DNA from: JAPPHA01 sp965242975
GTDB lineage: Bacteria > Pseudomonadota > Alphaproteobacteria > Rhodobacterales > Rhodobacteraceae
Length of the DNA stretch: 64,000 bases
Reading direction: 5' to 3'
NCBI GenBank assembly: GCA_965242975.1
Contig: CBDETS010000007.1
Span: forward strand, 5,704,001 to 5,768,000
In this document: positions 55,934 through 64,000 of the stretch, in pieces
Layout of the letters: each line of letters begins with the position of its first letter
Numbering within the stretch: position 1 is the stretch's first letter
Program-made: the position numbers and the translations under genes
The notes under the pieces: model-generated
Database searches by the model: none
Seen by the model: the letters and a program-made list of their open reading frames with translations, nothing else
Told to the model about the DNA's origin: nothing

Positions 55934-57492
55934 CGGTCGTCTCCCTCGAAGGGCCAGGGCTGCACCAGTTCACGGAGCATCCGGACATCGACGCGGGCAT
56001 AGATCGCAGTGACGTCGGGAGAGCTGTGCCTGAGCAGGGTGCCGATGGCTTCCAGGGGGGCGCCGTCGCGCAGGAGATTGGTCGCCGCCGAGCGCCTGAA
56101 CAGGTGTGACGCTGTCGGGCCGACGCCCCGGATACCGGCCCGCTCGACCGCACGGCATACGATGGAAGTGCTGATGCTGTTATTCGCCAAGGGCCGGTGC
56201 GGCGCCATGCAGCGGAGAAACACCTTCTTCTCGTCGCTGCGTGGCCGGGCCTCCAGGATGTAATCCCGCAGCGCGTCGCCCACATCCTGCGGCAGCGGCA
56301 GTTCCGTCTCCCGCCGCGACTTGCCTTTGACCCGGATGACGGCCCTGTCCCAGTCGATATCGTCGAGATTCAACCCGGCGACGTCGCCGGCCCGCAACGC
56401 AAGCCGGGCGAGCAGCAGCAGGGCTGCCCGGTCGCGCACCCCCATCGGCGTCGTCACGTCGCAGGTCGCGATCATGCGTTCGATATCGTCCTGCCCGACA
56501 TGCCGGGGCAGGCTTTCGCCCCGGAGTCTCGGGACCGTCGGAACCGCGTGGACGAGTTCCGGCCGGCAGAGGCCGTTCGACCCGAGAAAGCGCAGGTACA
56601 TCCGAAGCGCGCTCGCCTGGTCGCCGACCTGCCCGCGAGACGCGGTTTCGAGACGGTCCAGGATCGTGTTCCGGACACGGGCGGCGTCATACGCCCCCGG
56701 GTCGTCGCCGAGAGCCGGAAGCAGCGCGCGCATGTGCCTTTCGTATTGTTCGATGGTCGTGTCCCTGAGGCCGCGATGCTGCCGAAGCCAGTGGAGGAAC
56801 GCATCGAGATGTTCACCGTGTTCCGCATGGCGTTGCGGGACCACCGGCGCCGGGATAACGTTCCTGTCCACCAGGAACGCGGCAAAGAGCCGGAGCGTTG
56901 ATCCGGAGGTTCTGGAACCGGCAAACCCTGTGGGCCTGTCGAGGAACCCCGGATGAACACAGGTGCAGTCGTGGGCAAGAAAGCGACGCTGAACGCGTTC
57001 GTCGGCTTCCGCCAGGGGAATGTCCGACAGGTAGAGCCAGACGATGAAGTGGCGGCACAGGGTCCCGCTCGATCTGATCGTCGAGCTTGCGTATCCCTGC
57101 TCTTCCAGGGAGTCCCGGAACCGTGTCGCAAGATGTCCGCCGGCCTCGATCTCCGGGGGCACCTCTGCCCGCCCGGTCTCGAGCAGGTACCGGAGGAACC
57201 TGAGCGCAAATCGCCTGCAGTGCTGCCCGGGCTTCCTGCCGTTCCGATGCCGTCCCGGACAGTGGCATTCATGGCGCATGAAACGATCAAGAAGGTGGAC
57301 GTCGAGCTTGTCGAGACCCGCCCCGTTGAGCGCCAGCCAGACCGCGACGTGCCTGGCCGTACTGATCAATAAGCTGGTCTTCCTGTCTGAAAGACCAAGG
57401 CCTTCCAGGTGCTCCGCATAGCACCGGACAACACGGGTATCCCGTTCCGGAACCACATCGAGCAGTGGAAGACCGAATTGTTTCGAAGGCAC
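55930..57492 (-). CDS. Tyrosine recombinase, first and largest gene of the RIT trio
   Basis: This 520-residue recombinase carries an extra N-terminal region (about 200 residues, including RFMRHECHCPGRHRNGRKPG and FLAHDCTCVHPGF with cysteine/histidine clusters suggestive of DNA contact) before a standard catalytic domain: LLARLALRAGDVAGL, ASHLFRRSAATNLL and TLLRHSSPDVTAIYARVD. GTG 57492 follows AGGAGAG by six bases. It is the promoter-proximal gene. Confidence 0.9.
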   Translation of the reverse strand: MPSKQFGLPLLDVVPERDTRVVRCYAEHLEGLGLSDRKTSLLISTARHVAVWLALNGAGLDKLDVHLLDRFMRHECHCPGRHRNGRKPGQHCRRFALRFLRYLLETGRAEVPPEIEAGGHLATRFRDSLEEQGYASSTIRSSGTLCRHFIVWLYLSDIPLAEADERVQRRFLAHDCTCVHPGFLDRPTGFAGSRTSGSTLRLFAAFLVDRNVIPAPVVPQRHAEHGEHLDAFLHWLRQHRGLRDTTIEQYERHMRALLPALGDDPGAYDAARVRNTILDRLETASRGQVGDQASALRMYLRFLGSNGLCRPELVHAVPTVPRLRGESLPRHVGQDDIERMIATCDVTTPMGVRDRAALLLLARLALRAGDVAGLNLDDIDWDRAVIRVKGKSRRETELPLPQDVGDALRDYILEARPRSDEKKVFLRCMAPHRPLANNSISTSIVCRAVERAGIRGVGPTASHLFRRSAATNLLRDGAPLEAIGTLLRHSSPDVTAIYARVDVRMLRELVQPWPFEGDDR

Positions 57493-57499
57493 GATCTCT

Positions 57500-57527
57500 C
57501 TCCTGTCAGTGTCGAAATCGACAGGAG
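57500..57527. promoter_or_regulatory. Nested inverted repeat upstream of the recombinase trio
   Basis: CTCCTGTC (57500-57507) and GACAGGAG (57520-57527) flank a second inner repeat TGTCG-AAAT-CGACA. It overlaps the RBS region of the first recombinase gene and could be an autoregulatory operator or a translation-limiting hairpin. Confidence 0.4.
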
Positions 57528-57569
57528 TAGAGCAGATTTTTATGTGAACCCAATCAGCGGATAAGGCGT

Positions 57570-57628
57570 GTCATGACAGGCACTTGGGATTCAAGATTCA
57601 CATAAACATTTGGTTCCCATAAGCGAGG
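57570..57628 (-). repeat. Right terminal inverted repeat of the RIT element
   Basis: It is the reverse complement of 53920-53978 with one mismatch. Its outermost bases GCGAGG are also the left edge of a 32-bp palindrome that continues into flanking DNA. Confidence 0.9.
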
Positions 57629-57654
57629 TGATGGGAACATTCCCATCACCTCGC
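57623..57654. repeat. Perfect 32-bp palindrome at the right RIT boundary
   Basis: GCGAGGTGATGGGAA and its exact inverse TTCCCATCACCTCGC are separated by CA. The first six bases belong to the RIT inverted repeat; the rest is outside. It may be a target feature, a terminator for flanking transcription, or a recombination core. Confidence 0.65.
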
Positions 57655-57865
57655 CTTCGGGCGTGTTTGACAAAGCCATGTGCTTCGCGATTTCGCGAAG
57701 CGCAGATCAAAGCATTTTTTCCGACAAAAGTTAGAAAGACTTTCTTCTATAGACTCCGCATATCCCGTAACTTCGGTGTGCATTCCAGCGTACTCGCGCT
57801 TTGGCGACGCAGGACACTCAAAGCTTGGCTGCCGCACACGGCAGCCGCCTATCAGGGAGAAAACC

Positions 57866-58798
57866 ATGAGACTCACCAAGACAGTGCTGGCATCAGCAGC
57901 CATGGCCTTGGCGGCCATCGCCGGGCCCGCAAGTGCTGAATATCCCGAACGGCCGGTCGAATTCGTCGTGCCGTGGCCGCCGGGCGACATCGAAGATGCG
58001 ATCACCCGGATGATTTCAAAGGCGTTCCAGGAGGAAACCGGCGTTCCGGCGACGACCGTGAACATCAAGGGTGGCGGCGGCCTTGTCGGTGCGACGCACG
58101 TGTTCAACCAGCCGGCGGATGGCTACACCGTGGGCGCCTTCACCGCCAATATCATTTCTGCCCACATCATTCGCGGCAATGCAAAATACGAACGGGGCGA
58201 GTTCGAGCCGCTGGCGGTGATCATCGGTTACGGCATGATGCTGACGGCGCATGCCGACGCGCCTTATGACAACCTGGCGGAATTGGCGGAATTCGGGAAA
58301 TCCAACGACGTCAGCCTCGGTGTGTTCGGGCTCAACGGTCCGCCGGCCCTGCAGACGATGAAGATGGCCGAAACGCTTGGGTTTGAGTTCAGCAGCGTCA
58401 CCGCCTATGACGAAACAACCTGCCAGATGATCCTGAATCGCGAAATTGACGTGACGCTGGGTGGCGGATTGCTGAAGCCCTGCCTGACCAGCGGTGAGGC
58501 GAAGGCACTGGCGGCGTACACCACGGCCCGGATCCCGATCTATCCGGACGTGCCGACGCTGGAAGAGCAGGTTCCCGGCATTTCGACCCCGGGCTGGACC
58601 GGGCTTTTCGTGCGCAAGGACACCCCGCAAGAGGCGCGTGACGTGATCTCGGCGATCGCCAAGCGCGTGGTCGAAAGCCCCGAGGCGCAGGAAATCGCGG
58701 CCAACGTGGGCGCAGTCGTTCAGTGGATGCCGGCCGATGAGGCCGCGGCCTTTGCTGACGCCTTCTATGACCGGTTCGAAAACCTGCTGGCCAGGTAA
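57866..58798 (+). CDS. tctC: TTT system 3 binding protein (TctC/Bug family)
   Basis: This 310-residue periplasmic protein has a signal peptide (ending GPASA) and opens EYPERPVEFVVPWPPGDIED; GGGGLVGATHVFNQPADGY follows. The usual GGxxD of Bug proteins is changed to GDIED, possibly tuning ligand choice. ATG 57866 follows CAGGGAGAAAACC. Unlike systems 1 and 2 only 8 bp and no stem-loop separate it from tctB. Confidence 0.9.
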   Translation: MRLTKTVLASAAMALAAIAGPASAEYPERPVEFVVPWPPGDIEDAITRMISKAFQEETGVPATTVNIKGGGGLVGATHVFNQPADGYTVGAFTANIISAHIIRGNAKYERGEFEPLAVIIGYGMMLTAHADAPYDNLAELAEFGKSNDVSLGVFGLNGPPALQTMKMAETLGFEFSSVTAYDETTCQMILNREIDVTLGGGLLKPCLTSGEAKALAAYTTARIPIYPDVPTLEEQVPGISTPGWTGLFVRKDTPQEARDVISAIAKRVVESPEAQEIAANVGAVVQWMPADEAAAFADAFYDRFENLLAR

Positions 58799-58806
58799 GG
58801 CGGGCA

Positions 58807-59352
58807 ATGTCTGACGACCAGGGTAAAAGCGGGTCCCCGTTCGGCGAAGAGCCGACCGGGGGCCGCTATCTGCTTGGCGGGATCTGCATTGCGGCCATCG
58901 CACTACTGACCCTGATTCGCTGGCAGACGACACCTGGCTCCATGGGCCAGACCAGCATGTCGGGCGGATGGTGGGCGGAGCCCGCCCTTGCGCCCGCCGT
59001 GGTGCTGGTTTTGACCATTCTCGCGTCTGGACTCGGGTTTTGGGTCACGCGCCGCGATCGGATCGACCTCGGTAAAACGACCGGCGTTTACGCGCGGGTG
59101 CTGGTCGTCGCGGGCTGCATGATCGGTGCCGTCATGCTGATGAAAGTCCTGGGCTTTGCCCTGTCGATCCTGGTCTTTGCAAGCGTGGTTGCCATGATCG
59201 CTGGTTTCAGGGGGCGGCGCCTTGCTTTGATCGCACTGGGAACGACTCTTGCCATGGTGCTGATCTTTCGCGTCGGGTTTTCCATATGGTTCCCGCGCCC
59301 GATGCTGTTCAAATGGATTGACTTCCCGATCTGGCTGCAGGGAATTCTCTGA
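58807..59352 (+). CDS. tctB: TTT small membrane subunit TctB, system 3
   Basis: This 181-residue membrane protein has four hydrophobic segments after a charged cytoplasmic N-terminus (SDDQGKSGSPFGEEPTGGR). The segment GGWWAEPALAPAVVLVLTI occupies the usual TctB position. Its stop overlaps the tctA start (TGATG). Confidence 0.75.
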   Translation: MSDDQGKSGSPFGEEPTGGRYLLGGICIAAIALLTLIRWQTTPGSMGQTSMSGGWWAEPALAPAVVLVLTILASGLGFWVTRRDRIDLGKTTGVYARVLVVAGCMIGAVMLMKVLGFALSILVFASVVAMIAGFRGRRLALIALGTTLAMVLIFRVGFSIWFPRPMLFKWIDFPIWLQGIL

Positions 59353-60851
59353 TGTTCGAAGTCGTTTCGCTCGGGGCGCAGCAGCTTGCCGACCCGGCGA
59401 TCTGGGTGGCGTTGATCTGCGGCAGTGTTCTGGGCGTGGTTCTCGGCGCCATTCCCGGGATTGGCCCAGGGGTGGGCATCGTCCTGCTCTTGCCGGTCAC
59501 CTACACGATGGACCCGCTGGCCGGAATCACCTTGCTGATGGGGCTCTATGCTGCCGGTTGGTATGGAGGGGCGATTCCCGCGATCACGATCAACACGCCC
59601 GGCACCGGCGTGAACGTGCTGACCACTTATGACGGCTACCCCATGGCGAAGGGCGGTGAGCCGCAGCGTGCCCTTTCGCTGGCCTACGCGTCGAGTTTCG
59701 TGGGCGGGATCTTTGCCGTCATCGTGCTGATGATCGCCTCCTGGCCCCTGGCGGCGCTGTCGAAATACCTCACCTCGGTTGATCTCGGCATGGCCGCGCT
59801 CTTGGCGATGGTTCTGGTCGTGGTCGCGCATCGTGGCGGCGAACTGGCCTCCCTGGCCATGCTGGGGGTGGGGCTGTTTGTCTCGACGATCGGTCTTGAG
59901 ACCGCCTACGGTTCGCCGCGTTACACCTTTGGCACGACCTGGATGATGGCGGGCGTGCCACTGATTTCGATGATCCTCGGTCTCTTCGCGCTGAGCCAGG
60001 CGCTGTCGCTGATTTTTTCAACCCGCGTGATCGACAGGACGGATACCGAGATCGACCGCCGCCTGCTCGGCGGCTTCATCGAGGTGTTCCGCTATCCCAG
60101 GACCCTGTTCCGCTCAGCCGGGTTTGGTGTCTCCATGGGCGTGCTGCCCGGCGTAGGTGAGTTTCTGGCGCAATTCTTTGCCTATACGACGGCAAGAAGC
60201 GGCTCGAAAACGCCCGCGGCGTTCGGCAAGGGCGCGCCCGAAGGCATCATCGCGTCGGAGACGGCGAACAACGCCGTTCCGCCCGCGGCGCTGGTGCCTC
60301 TTCTGTCGCTCGGCATTCCGGGCGAGGCTTTCACGGCCATGATGCTGACCGTCTTCATCGTCCATGGGGTGGATCCGGGGCCAACGCTCTTTGCCGATCA
60401 CAGGGAGTTTGTGGCGGGGCTGTATGTGTCGCTCTTCATCATGAACTTCATCATCGTCGCGATCCTTTTGGCGGGAACCCGCTGGATCGCGAAACTTGCG
60501 ACAATCGACGACCGGCTTTTGGGCGTGATCATCATGTGCCTTGTCATGGTCGGAACGTTTTCGCGGAACTACCGCCTCAGCGACACGATCATCGCGATCT
60601 GCTTTGGCATCCTCGGATTCGTGTTGCGAAGGGCGAACATCCCCATGGTGCCGATGATCCTGGGCCTTGTTCTGGGGCCGATCATGGAGCGTTATTTCCG
60701 TCAGGGCATCGGTGCGGCGGGGGGAGATATGACGGTGTTTGTCACGAGGCCCGTCAGCCTCGCTTTCCTGATCGTCATCGTGGCGCTGCTCGCGGTGTCC
60801 GGGCGCAGTGTTTATCGTCAGAAACGGCAAGCCACGCAGGGTCGAAGATAA
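59352..60851 (+). CDS. tctA: TTT large permease TctA, system 3
   Basis: This 499-residue permease carries GAIPGIGPGVGIVLLLPVTY, GVLPGVGEFLAQFFAYTTAR and ASETANNAVPPAALVPLLSLG, the TctA signatures, with about twelve membrane segments. It is the third TctA in this window, similar in length to the others but clearly divergent in sequence, so the three systems are not recent duplicates. Confidence 0.93.
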   Translation: MFEVVSLGAQQLADPAIWVALICGSVLGVVLGAIPGIGPGVGIVLLLPVTYTMDPLAGITLLMGLYAAGWYGGAIPAITINTPGTGVNVLTTYDGYPMAKGGEPQRALSLAYASSFVGGIFAVIVLMIASWPLAALSKYLTSVDLGMAALLAMVLVVVAHRGGELASLAMLGVGLFVSTIGLETAYGSPRYTFGTTWMMAGVPLISMILGLFALSQALSLIFSTRVIDRTDTEIDRRLLGGFIEVFRYPRTLFRSAGFGVSMGVLPGVGEFLAQFFAYTTARSGSKTPAAFGKGAPEGIIASETANNAVPPAALVPLLSLGIPGEAFTAMMLTVFIVHGVDPGPTLFADHREFVAGLYVSLFIMNFIIVAILLAGTRWIAKLATIDDRLLGVIIMCLVMVGTFSRNYRLSDTIIAICFGILGFVLRRANIPMVPMILGLVLGPIMERYFRQGIGAAGGDMTVFVTRPVSLAFLIVIVALLAVSGRSVYRQKRQATQGRR

Positions 60852-61068
60852 GGAACTGTCTCTCACCAAAGCCGCAACCACACTGTTCCGTGGTAGCGCT
60901 GGTGCCGTCGTGACCTCGGTAGACGGAGTCATCCATCCGGCCCCGCGCGCCGAGGGTGCATGCTCGCGGCCAGGGCCGGTGCCCGCCAGGGGGCGTAGTC
61001 CTCGGCGCGACGCTCGGGAAGCCGCACCCCCGGAATTCGATGGTGCCCGGGACGAGGCGGACCCTGAA

Positions 61069-62481
61069 TCAGATCCCCTTTGATTGGTAGCTTGCGACAA
61101 TTCTCCGGACCGCGACGAAATAGGCCGCCGTCCTCAGATCGGTTATGTCATCGTGTTCGTGCCACGCTTCACGAATGTACTGGTAGCCCTGCCGCATCGT
61201 ATCCTCCAGCCCGGACCTGACCAGTTCTATCTCCCCGGCTCCCTGCTTGTAGCGCTCGACAAACCTGTCCGAGAGCTTCACGGGCACATGCGCATCCGAA
61301 AACAGGCGATTCAGCTCCTCGACGAGGAGATTGCCGCGCGCCTCTTCCTGCCGGCGCTGCATGCGGCCGAACCTGATGTGGCTCAAATTCTTCACCCATT
61401 CGAAATACGAAACCGTCACGCCGCCAGCGTTTGCATACATGTCCGGTATGATGATCTTGCCCTTGGCGCACAGTTTCTCGTCGGCCTCCGCGGTCACTGG
61501 GCCGTTTGCCGCCTCGACAATGAGCGGCGCCCTGATGCGGTCCGCGTTCGAACCCGTGATCACGCCTTCAATCGCCGCGGGGATCAGGATGTCGCAATCC
61601 TCCTCCAGCAGCGCAAGGCCATCTTCCGTGTATTTCCCAGATGGATATCCGCTTATTCCGCCGTTTTCGGAAATGTATTGGCGCACATCGTCGACATCCA
61701 GACCTTCGGCGTCCGCGACCGCACCGTCCCGTTCGATGATCCCGGTGATTCGTGCACCGTTTTCCTTCGACAGGAAAATCGCGGCGTGATACCCGACATT
61801 GCCCAGTCCCTGGACAATGATCCGCTTTCCTTCGAGAGTTCCGTCCATGCCCGCCTTCCTGACATCGTCGGGATGGCGGAAAAACTCTTCGAGCGCATAC
61901 TGGACGCCCCTCCCGGTTGCTTCGACCCGTCCGGCGATGCCCCCTGCGATCAGCGGTTTTCCGGTGACGCAGGCCCTTGAATTGATATCGGTCGTTTTCA
62001 TGCGGGAAAACTGGTCCGCGATCCAAGCCATCTCGCGCTCACCGGTTCCCATGTCCGGAGCGGGCACGTTCTGTGCCGGGTTTATGAGATCGCGCTTGAT
62101 CAGTTCGTAGGCGAAACGCCTGGTGATCTGTTCGATTTCGGATTCACTGTATTTCCGCGGGTTTATCCTGAGGCCGCCTTTCGAGCCTCCGAACGGGATC
62201 TCCATCAGCGCGCATTTGTACGTCATAAGGGCAGAGAGCGCCTCGACTTCGTCCTGGGTGACGGCTTCGTCGTAGCGAATGCCTCCCTTGACGGGTTCGA
62301 TGTGTTCCGAATGGTTGGACCGGTATCCAACGAAGGTCTCGACGCGACCTCTGAGCCTGACACCGAAACGCACGGTGTAGGTGCTGTTGCAGCACCGGAT
62401 TTCCTCAAGCAGGCCGCCAGGCATTTCGACCAGTGCCGCCGCCTTGTTGTACATTTTCTCCACCGAATCACGAAAAGACAC
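61069..62481 (-). CDS. Glu/Leu/Phe/Val-family amino-acid dehydrogenase
   Basis: This 470-residue enzyme oxidatively deaminates an amino acid, most likely glutamate. It has GGIRYDEAVTQDEVEALSAL, the catalytic-lysine segment MEIPFGGSKGGLRINP, PAPDMGTGEREMAWIAD, and the nucleotide-binding IIVQGLGNVGYHAAIFLS. GTG 62481 is chosen because GGAGGTG lies seven bases upstream and the family N-terminus starts there; a longer frame to 63171 adds unrelated residues. Confidence 0.9.
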   Translation of the reverse strand: MSFRDSVEKMYNKAAALVEMPGGLLEEIRCCNSTYTVRFGVRLRGRVETFVGYRSNHSEHIEPVKGGIRYDEAVTQDEVEALSALMTYKCALMEIPFGGSKGGLRINPRKYSESEIEQITRRFAYELIKRDLINPAQNVPAPDMGTGEREMAWIADQFSRMKTTDINSRACVTGKPLIAGGIAGRVEATGRGVQYALEEFFRHPDDVRKAGMDGTLEGKRIIVQGLGNVGYHAAIFLSKENGARITGIIERDGAVADAEGLDVDDVRQYISENGGISGYPSGKYTEDGLALLEEDCDILIPAAIEGVITGSNADRIRAPLIVEAANGPVTAEADEKLCAKGKIIIPDMYANAGGVTVSYFEWVKNLSHIRFGRMQRRQEEARGNLLVEELNRLFSDAHVPVKLSDRFVERYKQGAGEIELVRSGLEDTMRQGYQYIREAWHEHDDITDLRTAAYFVAVRRIVASYQSKGI

Positions 62482-63439
62482 GCAGACACCTCCGTCACTT
62501 TGGAAGGCCCCGCGAACCGGGGAACTCCCTGATGCTACGACAGCCAGGAACAGGAACCGGAAACGTCGGCCCGACCAAGCGGTCGCCATCTGCACAGTTC
62601 CGCCTGTTTGCAGGTATGCACTGACGGTACCACTCACTCGGCAGGAACGCCATTGGATTTGCCGTAGGGCCATTTCGTGGCAAAAACGACCAGGACGTTT
62701 TGAAGCATCCCGGCAGGCCGGTAAGCGGAGCACGAGGCCGGGCTCGGACGTTGGCGGCCCGGCATGGTGCGTGCCACCATGTCCGGACTGCGACATCTGA
62801 GTGGTAGCAGTTCCACGACTTGGCCCGGACGTGTGGAGGCCAGGCGCACCCACCAACGTGTCTTGCCTTCCGCACGGCGCGTGCATCCGTGCTGGAACAT
62901 GGCTCCGGGCGCCGGGACGTACCGGTTGTACCGGTCCGCCAAGTGCTTGAGTCTCTGGCCGGTGCCGATGGAAGAGATGGTGAAATGCCCGATCCGGATG
63001 CTGTCCGGATGAGCGAACCACGTCCGCCTCGGACCAGTCTGCAATACCTGTCCAATGTCCTTCGGCCTGATTCCTGCCATTGCGCAGCGGCGGGGACCAC
63101 CGGCAGTGAAATCGCAGAAGCGGTGCGTCTCGTGCGGCGGCATCATGACAAGCGAATCGGCCTCGTGACACCGGGAACGGCCCATCATTCGTGCCAACTC
63201 ATGGATACGCGGATTTTGCTGGGCACATCCAGTCGAACGTTTTGCGGCGGTCTCAACTGATGCGGACATGGGGCGGGTGCTCCGCAGGACAGAATCCTGT
63301 TTGTCGAGGTGCGGATTCTGGTACAAAATGAATTCATTCAGGCGTGCGGGTGCCGCGTGGGAGTGTTGACGAACGCTGAAGCCGCAGGTCGTTGGCAACC
63401 GGAGCCGCCCTGTGCGCCGGACAGGAAGGTGGAGGAATC
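62482..63439. other. Long region without a confident gene
   Basis: 958 bases separate the dehydrogenase start from the M48 peptidase. Long open frames exist on both strands (for example minus 62634-63398) but show no recognisable motif, and such frames arise readily in GC-rich DNA. Promoters for both flanking genes should lie here. Confidence 0.4.
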
Positions 63440-64000
63440 ATGAGACCCGGATTGGCGGTACTGAACGTGTTTCTGAGCTTGGCGCTTCTTGCCGGATGCG
63501 CGGCGCCCGTGCTCGAGATCGAGGATGTCGAGGACAGGCATCGCGAGGCGGCAATTGTCGCGCTGGAAAGCGAAGAGATCTCCGCGGCGCGCGATACGCG
63601 GCGGGAGGAAATGACCGCCGTGGTCGAGCGCGTGCTTCCCCGGGTCCGGAACTCGGCCCACGCCGTCTGCCGGGAACTCGGGAGGCCGCAGGCCAACTGC
63701 AACCTGATGCTGAGCGCGACGGTGCATGTGTTTCCGGATGAGCCGGACATCAACGCGTTCGCCGACCAGAACAACGATATCGGAATATACGGGGGCCTGA
63801 TCGCGAACGCAGGGAGCGACGAGGAAATCGCGGCCGTCCTCGCGCACGAGTTTGCGCACGTCATGTATGACCACGTGTCATTGAAGATGACCAACGCAGT
63901 GATCGGCATGCTGGTTGCCGGCGGCATCGCGCTGGCCGTAACCGGAGACGGCCAGTCCCCGGCCGACCAGCAGGCCGTGCACGGCATGATGGAGTTCGGT
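63440..64000 (+). CDS. M48-family lipoprotein metallopeptidase (5' part)
   Basis: The gene runs off the window after 187 codons. It begins with a lipoprotein signal (LSLALLAGC, lipobox LAGC) and reaches the zinc motif HEFAH in AAVLAHEFAHVMYDHVS, preceded by NDIGIYGGLIANAGSDEEI, which is typical of M48 peptidases such as BepA/LoiP-like outer-membrane quality-control proteases. ATG 63440 follows GGAGGAATC. Confidence 0.88.
   Translation, partial: MRPGLAVLNVFLSLALLAGCAAPVLEIEDVEDRHREAAIVALESEEISAARDTRREEMTAVVERVLPRVRNSAHAVCRELGRPQANCNLMLSATVHVFPDEPDINAFADQNNDIGIYGGLIANAGSDEEIAAVLAHEFAHVMYDHVSLKMTNAVIGMLVAGGIALAVTGDGQSPADQQAVHGMMEFG

Larger units (their letters stand above)
53920..57628. mobile_element. 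RIT element: three tyrosine recombinases between 59-bp inverted repeats
   Basis: Three overlapping minus-strand tyrosine recombinase genes fill a 3.7-kb unit bounded by near-identical 59-bp inverted repeats. This is the hallmark of recombinase-in-trio (RIT) elements. It carries no passenger genes. All three catalytic motifs appear intact, so the element may still be mobile. It lies between the IS66 remnant and the leader of TTT system 3. Confidence 0.88.

Noticed and set aside
53920..57628. Tn554-type transposon as the identity of the recombinase cluster
   Set aside because: Tn554 has two recombinases plus a non-recombinase TnpC and lacks terminal inverted repeats; here there are three recombinases and 59-bp inverted repeats, which fits RIT.
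62634..63398. 254-codon minus-strand frame upstream of the dehydrogenase
   Set aside because: No motif, no clear RBS and a biased composition; kept only as an uncertain region.
1..64000. CRISPR arrays, rRNA and tRNA genes
   Set aside because: No regularly spaced repeats and no tRNA-like cloverleaf or rRNA core sequence was seen on either strand; a covariance-model scan would be decisive.
1..64000. Stop-codon reassignment to explain in-frame stops
   Set aside because: TAA, TAG and TGA all end intact genes in this window, so reassignment of any of them does not fit.

Overview
The window is high-GC DNA with dense, often overlapping genes. It carries an ABC branched-chain-type transporter, three tripartite tricarboxylate transporter (TTT) systems, a TAXI-TRAP system, several LysR regulators, GMC and FAD oxidoreductases and FGE-dependent sulfatases. 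This gene content suggests an alphaproteobacterium with a scavenging, organosulfur-using lifestyle, probably marine or host-associated. That assignment is inferred from gene content, since no rRNA or tRNA gene is visible. Several genes are broken by single substitutions or frameshifts, so parts of the window are decaying.

Layout. 0-4.5 kb is a defence-like island: a PIN protein with an XRE-ImmA/IrrE metallopeptidase (minus strand), divergent from a bacterial ubiquitin-like conjugation operon (Ubl, E2-like, JAMM/JAB peptidase, E1/ThiF-like). The Ubl and JAB genes are intact, while the E2 and E1 genes carry frameshifts and nonsense codons. 4.7-12.4 kb holds a DMT transporter, a complete livKGFHM-type operon and a GATase/AraC regulator. 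12.8-19 kb holds a GMC oxidoreductase, a copC remnant with copD, a xylulokinase and a formylglycine-generating enzyme (FGE). 19-24.8 kb is LysR, TTT system 1 (binding-protein gene with an amber codon) and sulfatase 1. 25-31 kb is a CodA-like amidohydrolase, a TauD/TfdA dioxygenase and TTT system 2. 31.5-37.1 kb is LysR divergent from TAXI-TRAP and sulfatase 2.

37.1-42.4 kb is mostly a gene graveyard around one intact flavin monooxygenase: broken parDE, a broken AAA/DUF4143-type ATPase and a 5' fragment of an ADP-ribosylglycohydrolase-like gene. 42.4-46.9 kb is a GH1 glycosidase with a XylFGH-type sugar ABC transporter. 47.3-52.3 kb is LysR, an arylsulfotransferase-like protein, a class IV aminotransferase, a VOC protein and an MBL-fold hydrolase. 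52.7-57.6 kb is accessory DNA: an unrecognised 292-residue protein, an IS66 transposase remnant, and an element of three overlapping tyrosine recombinases flanked by 59-bp inverted repeats (a RIT, recombinase-in-trio, element). 57.9-60.9 kb is TTT system 3. The window closes with a Glu/Leu-type dehydrogenase and the 5' part of an M48 lipoprotein peptidase.

The main functional theme is import followed by cytoplasmic processing of organic sulfate esters. Two Cys-type sulfatases without signal peptides start inside or at the stop codon of the permease gene upstream (TctA; TRAP), and the FGE that would mature them is encoded nearby. A second theme is post-transcriptional tuning: four binding-protein/downstream-gene junctions hold GC-rich stem-loops.
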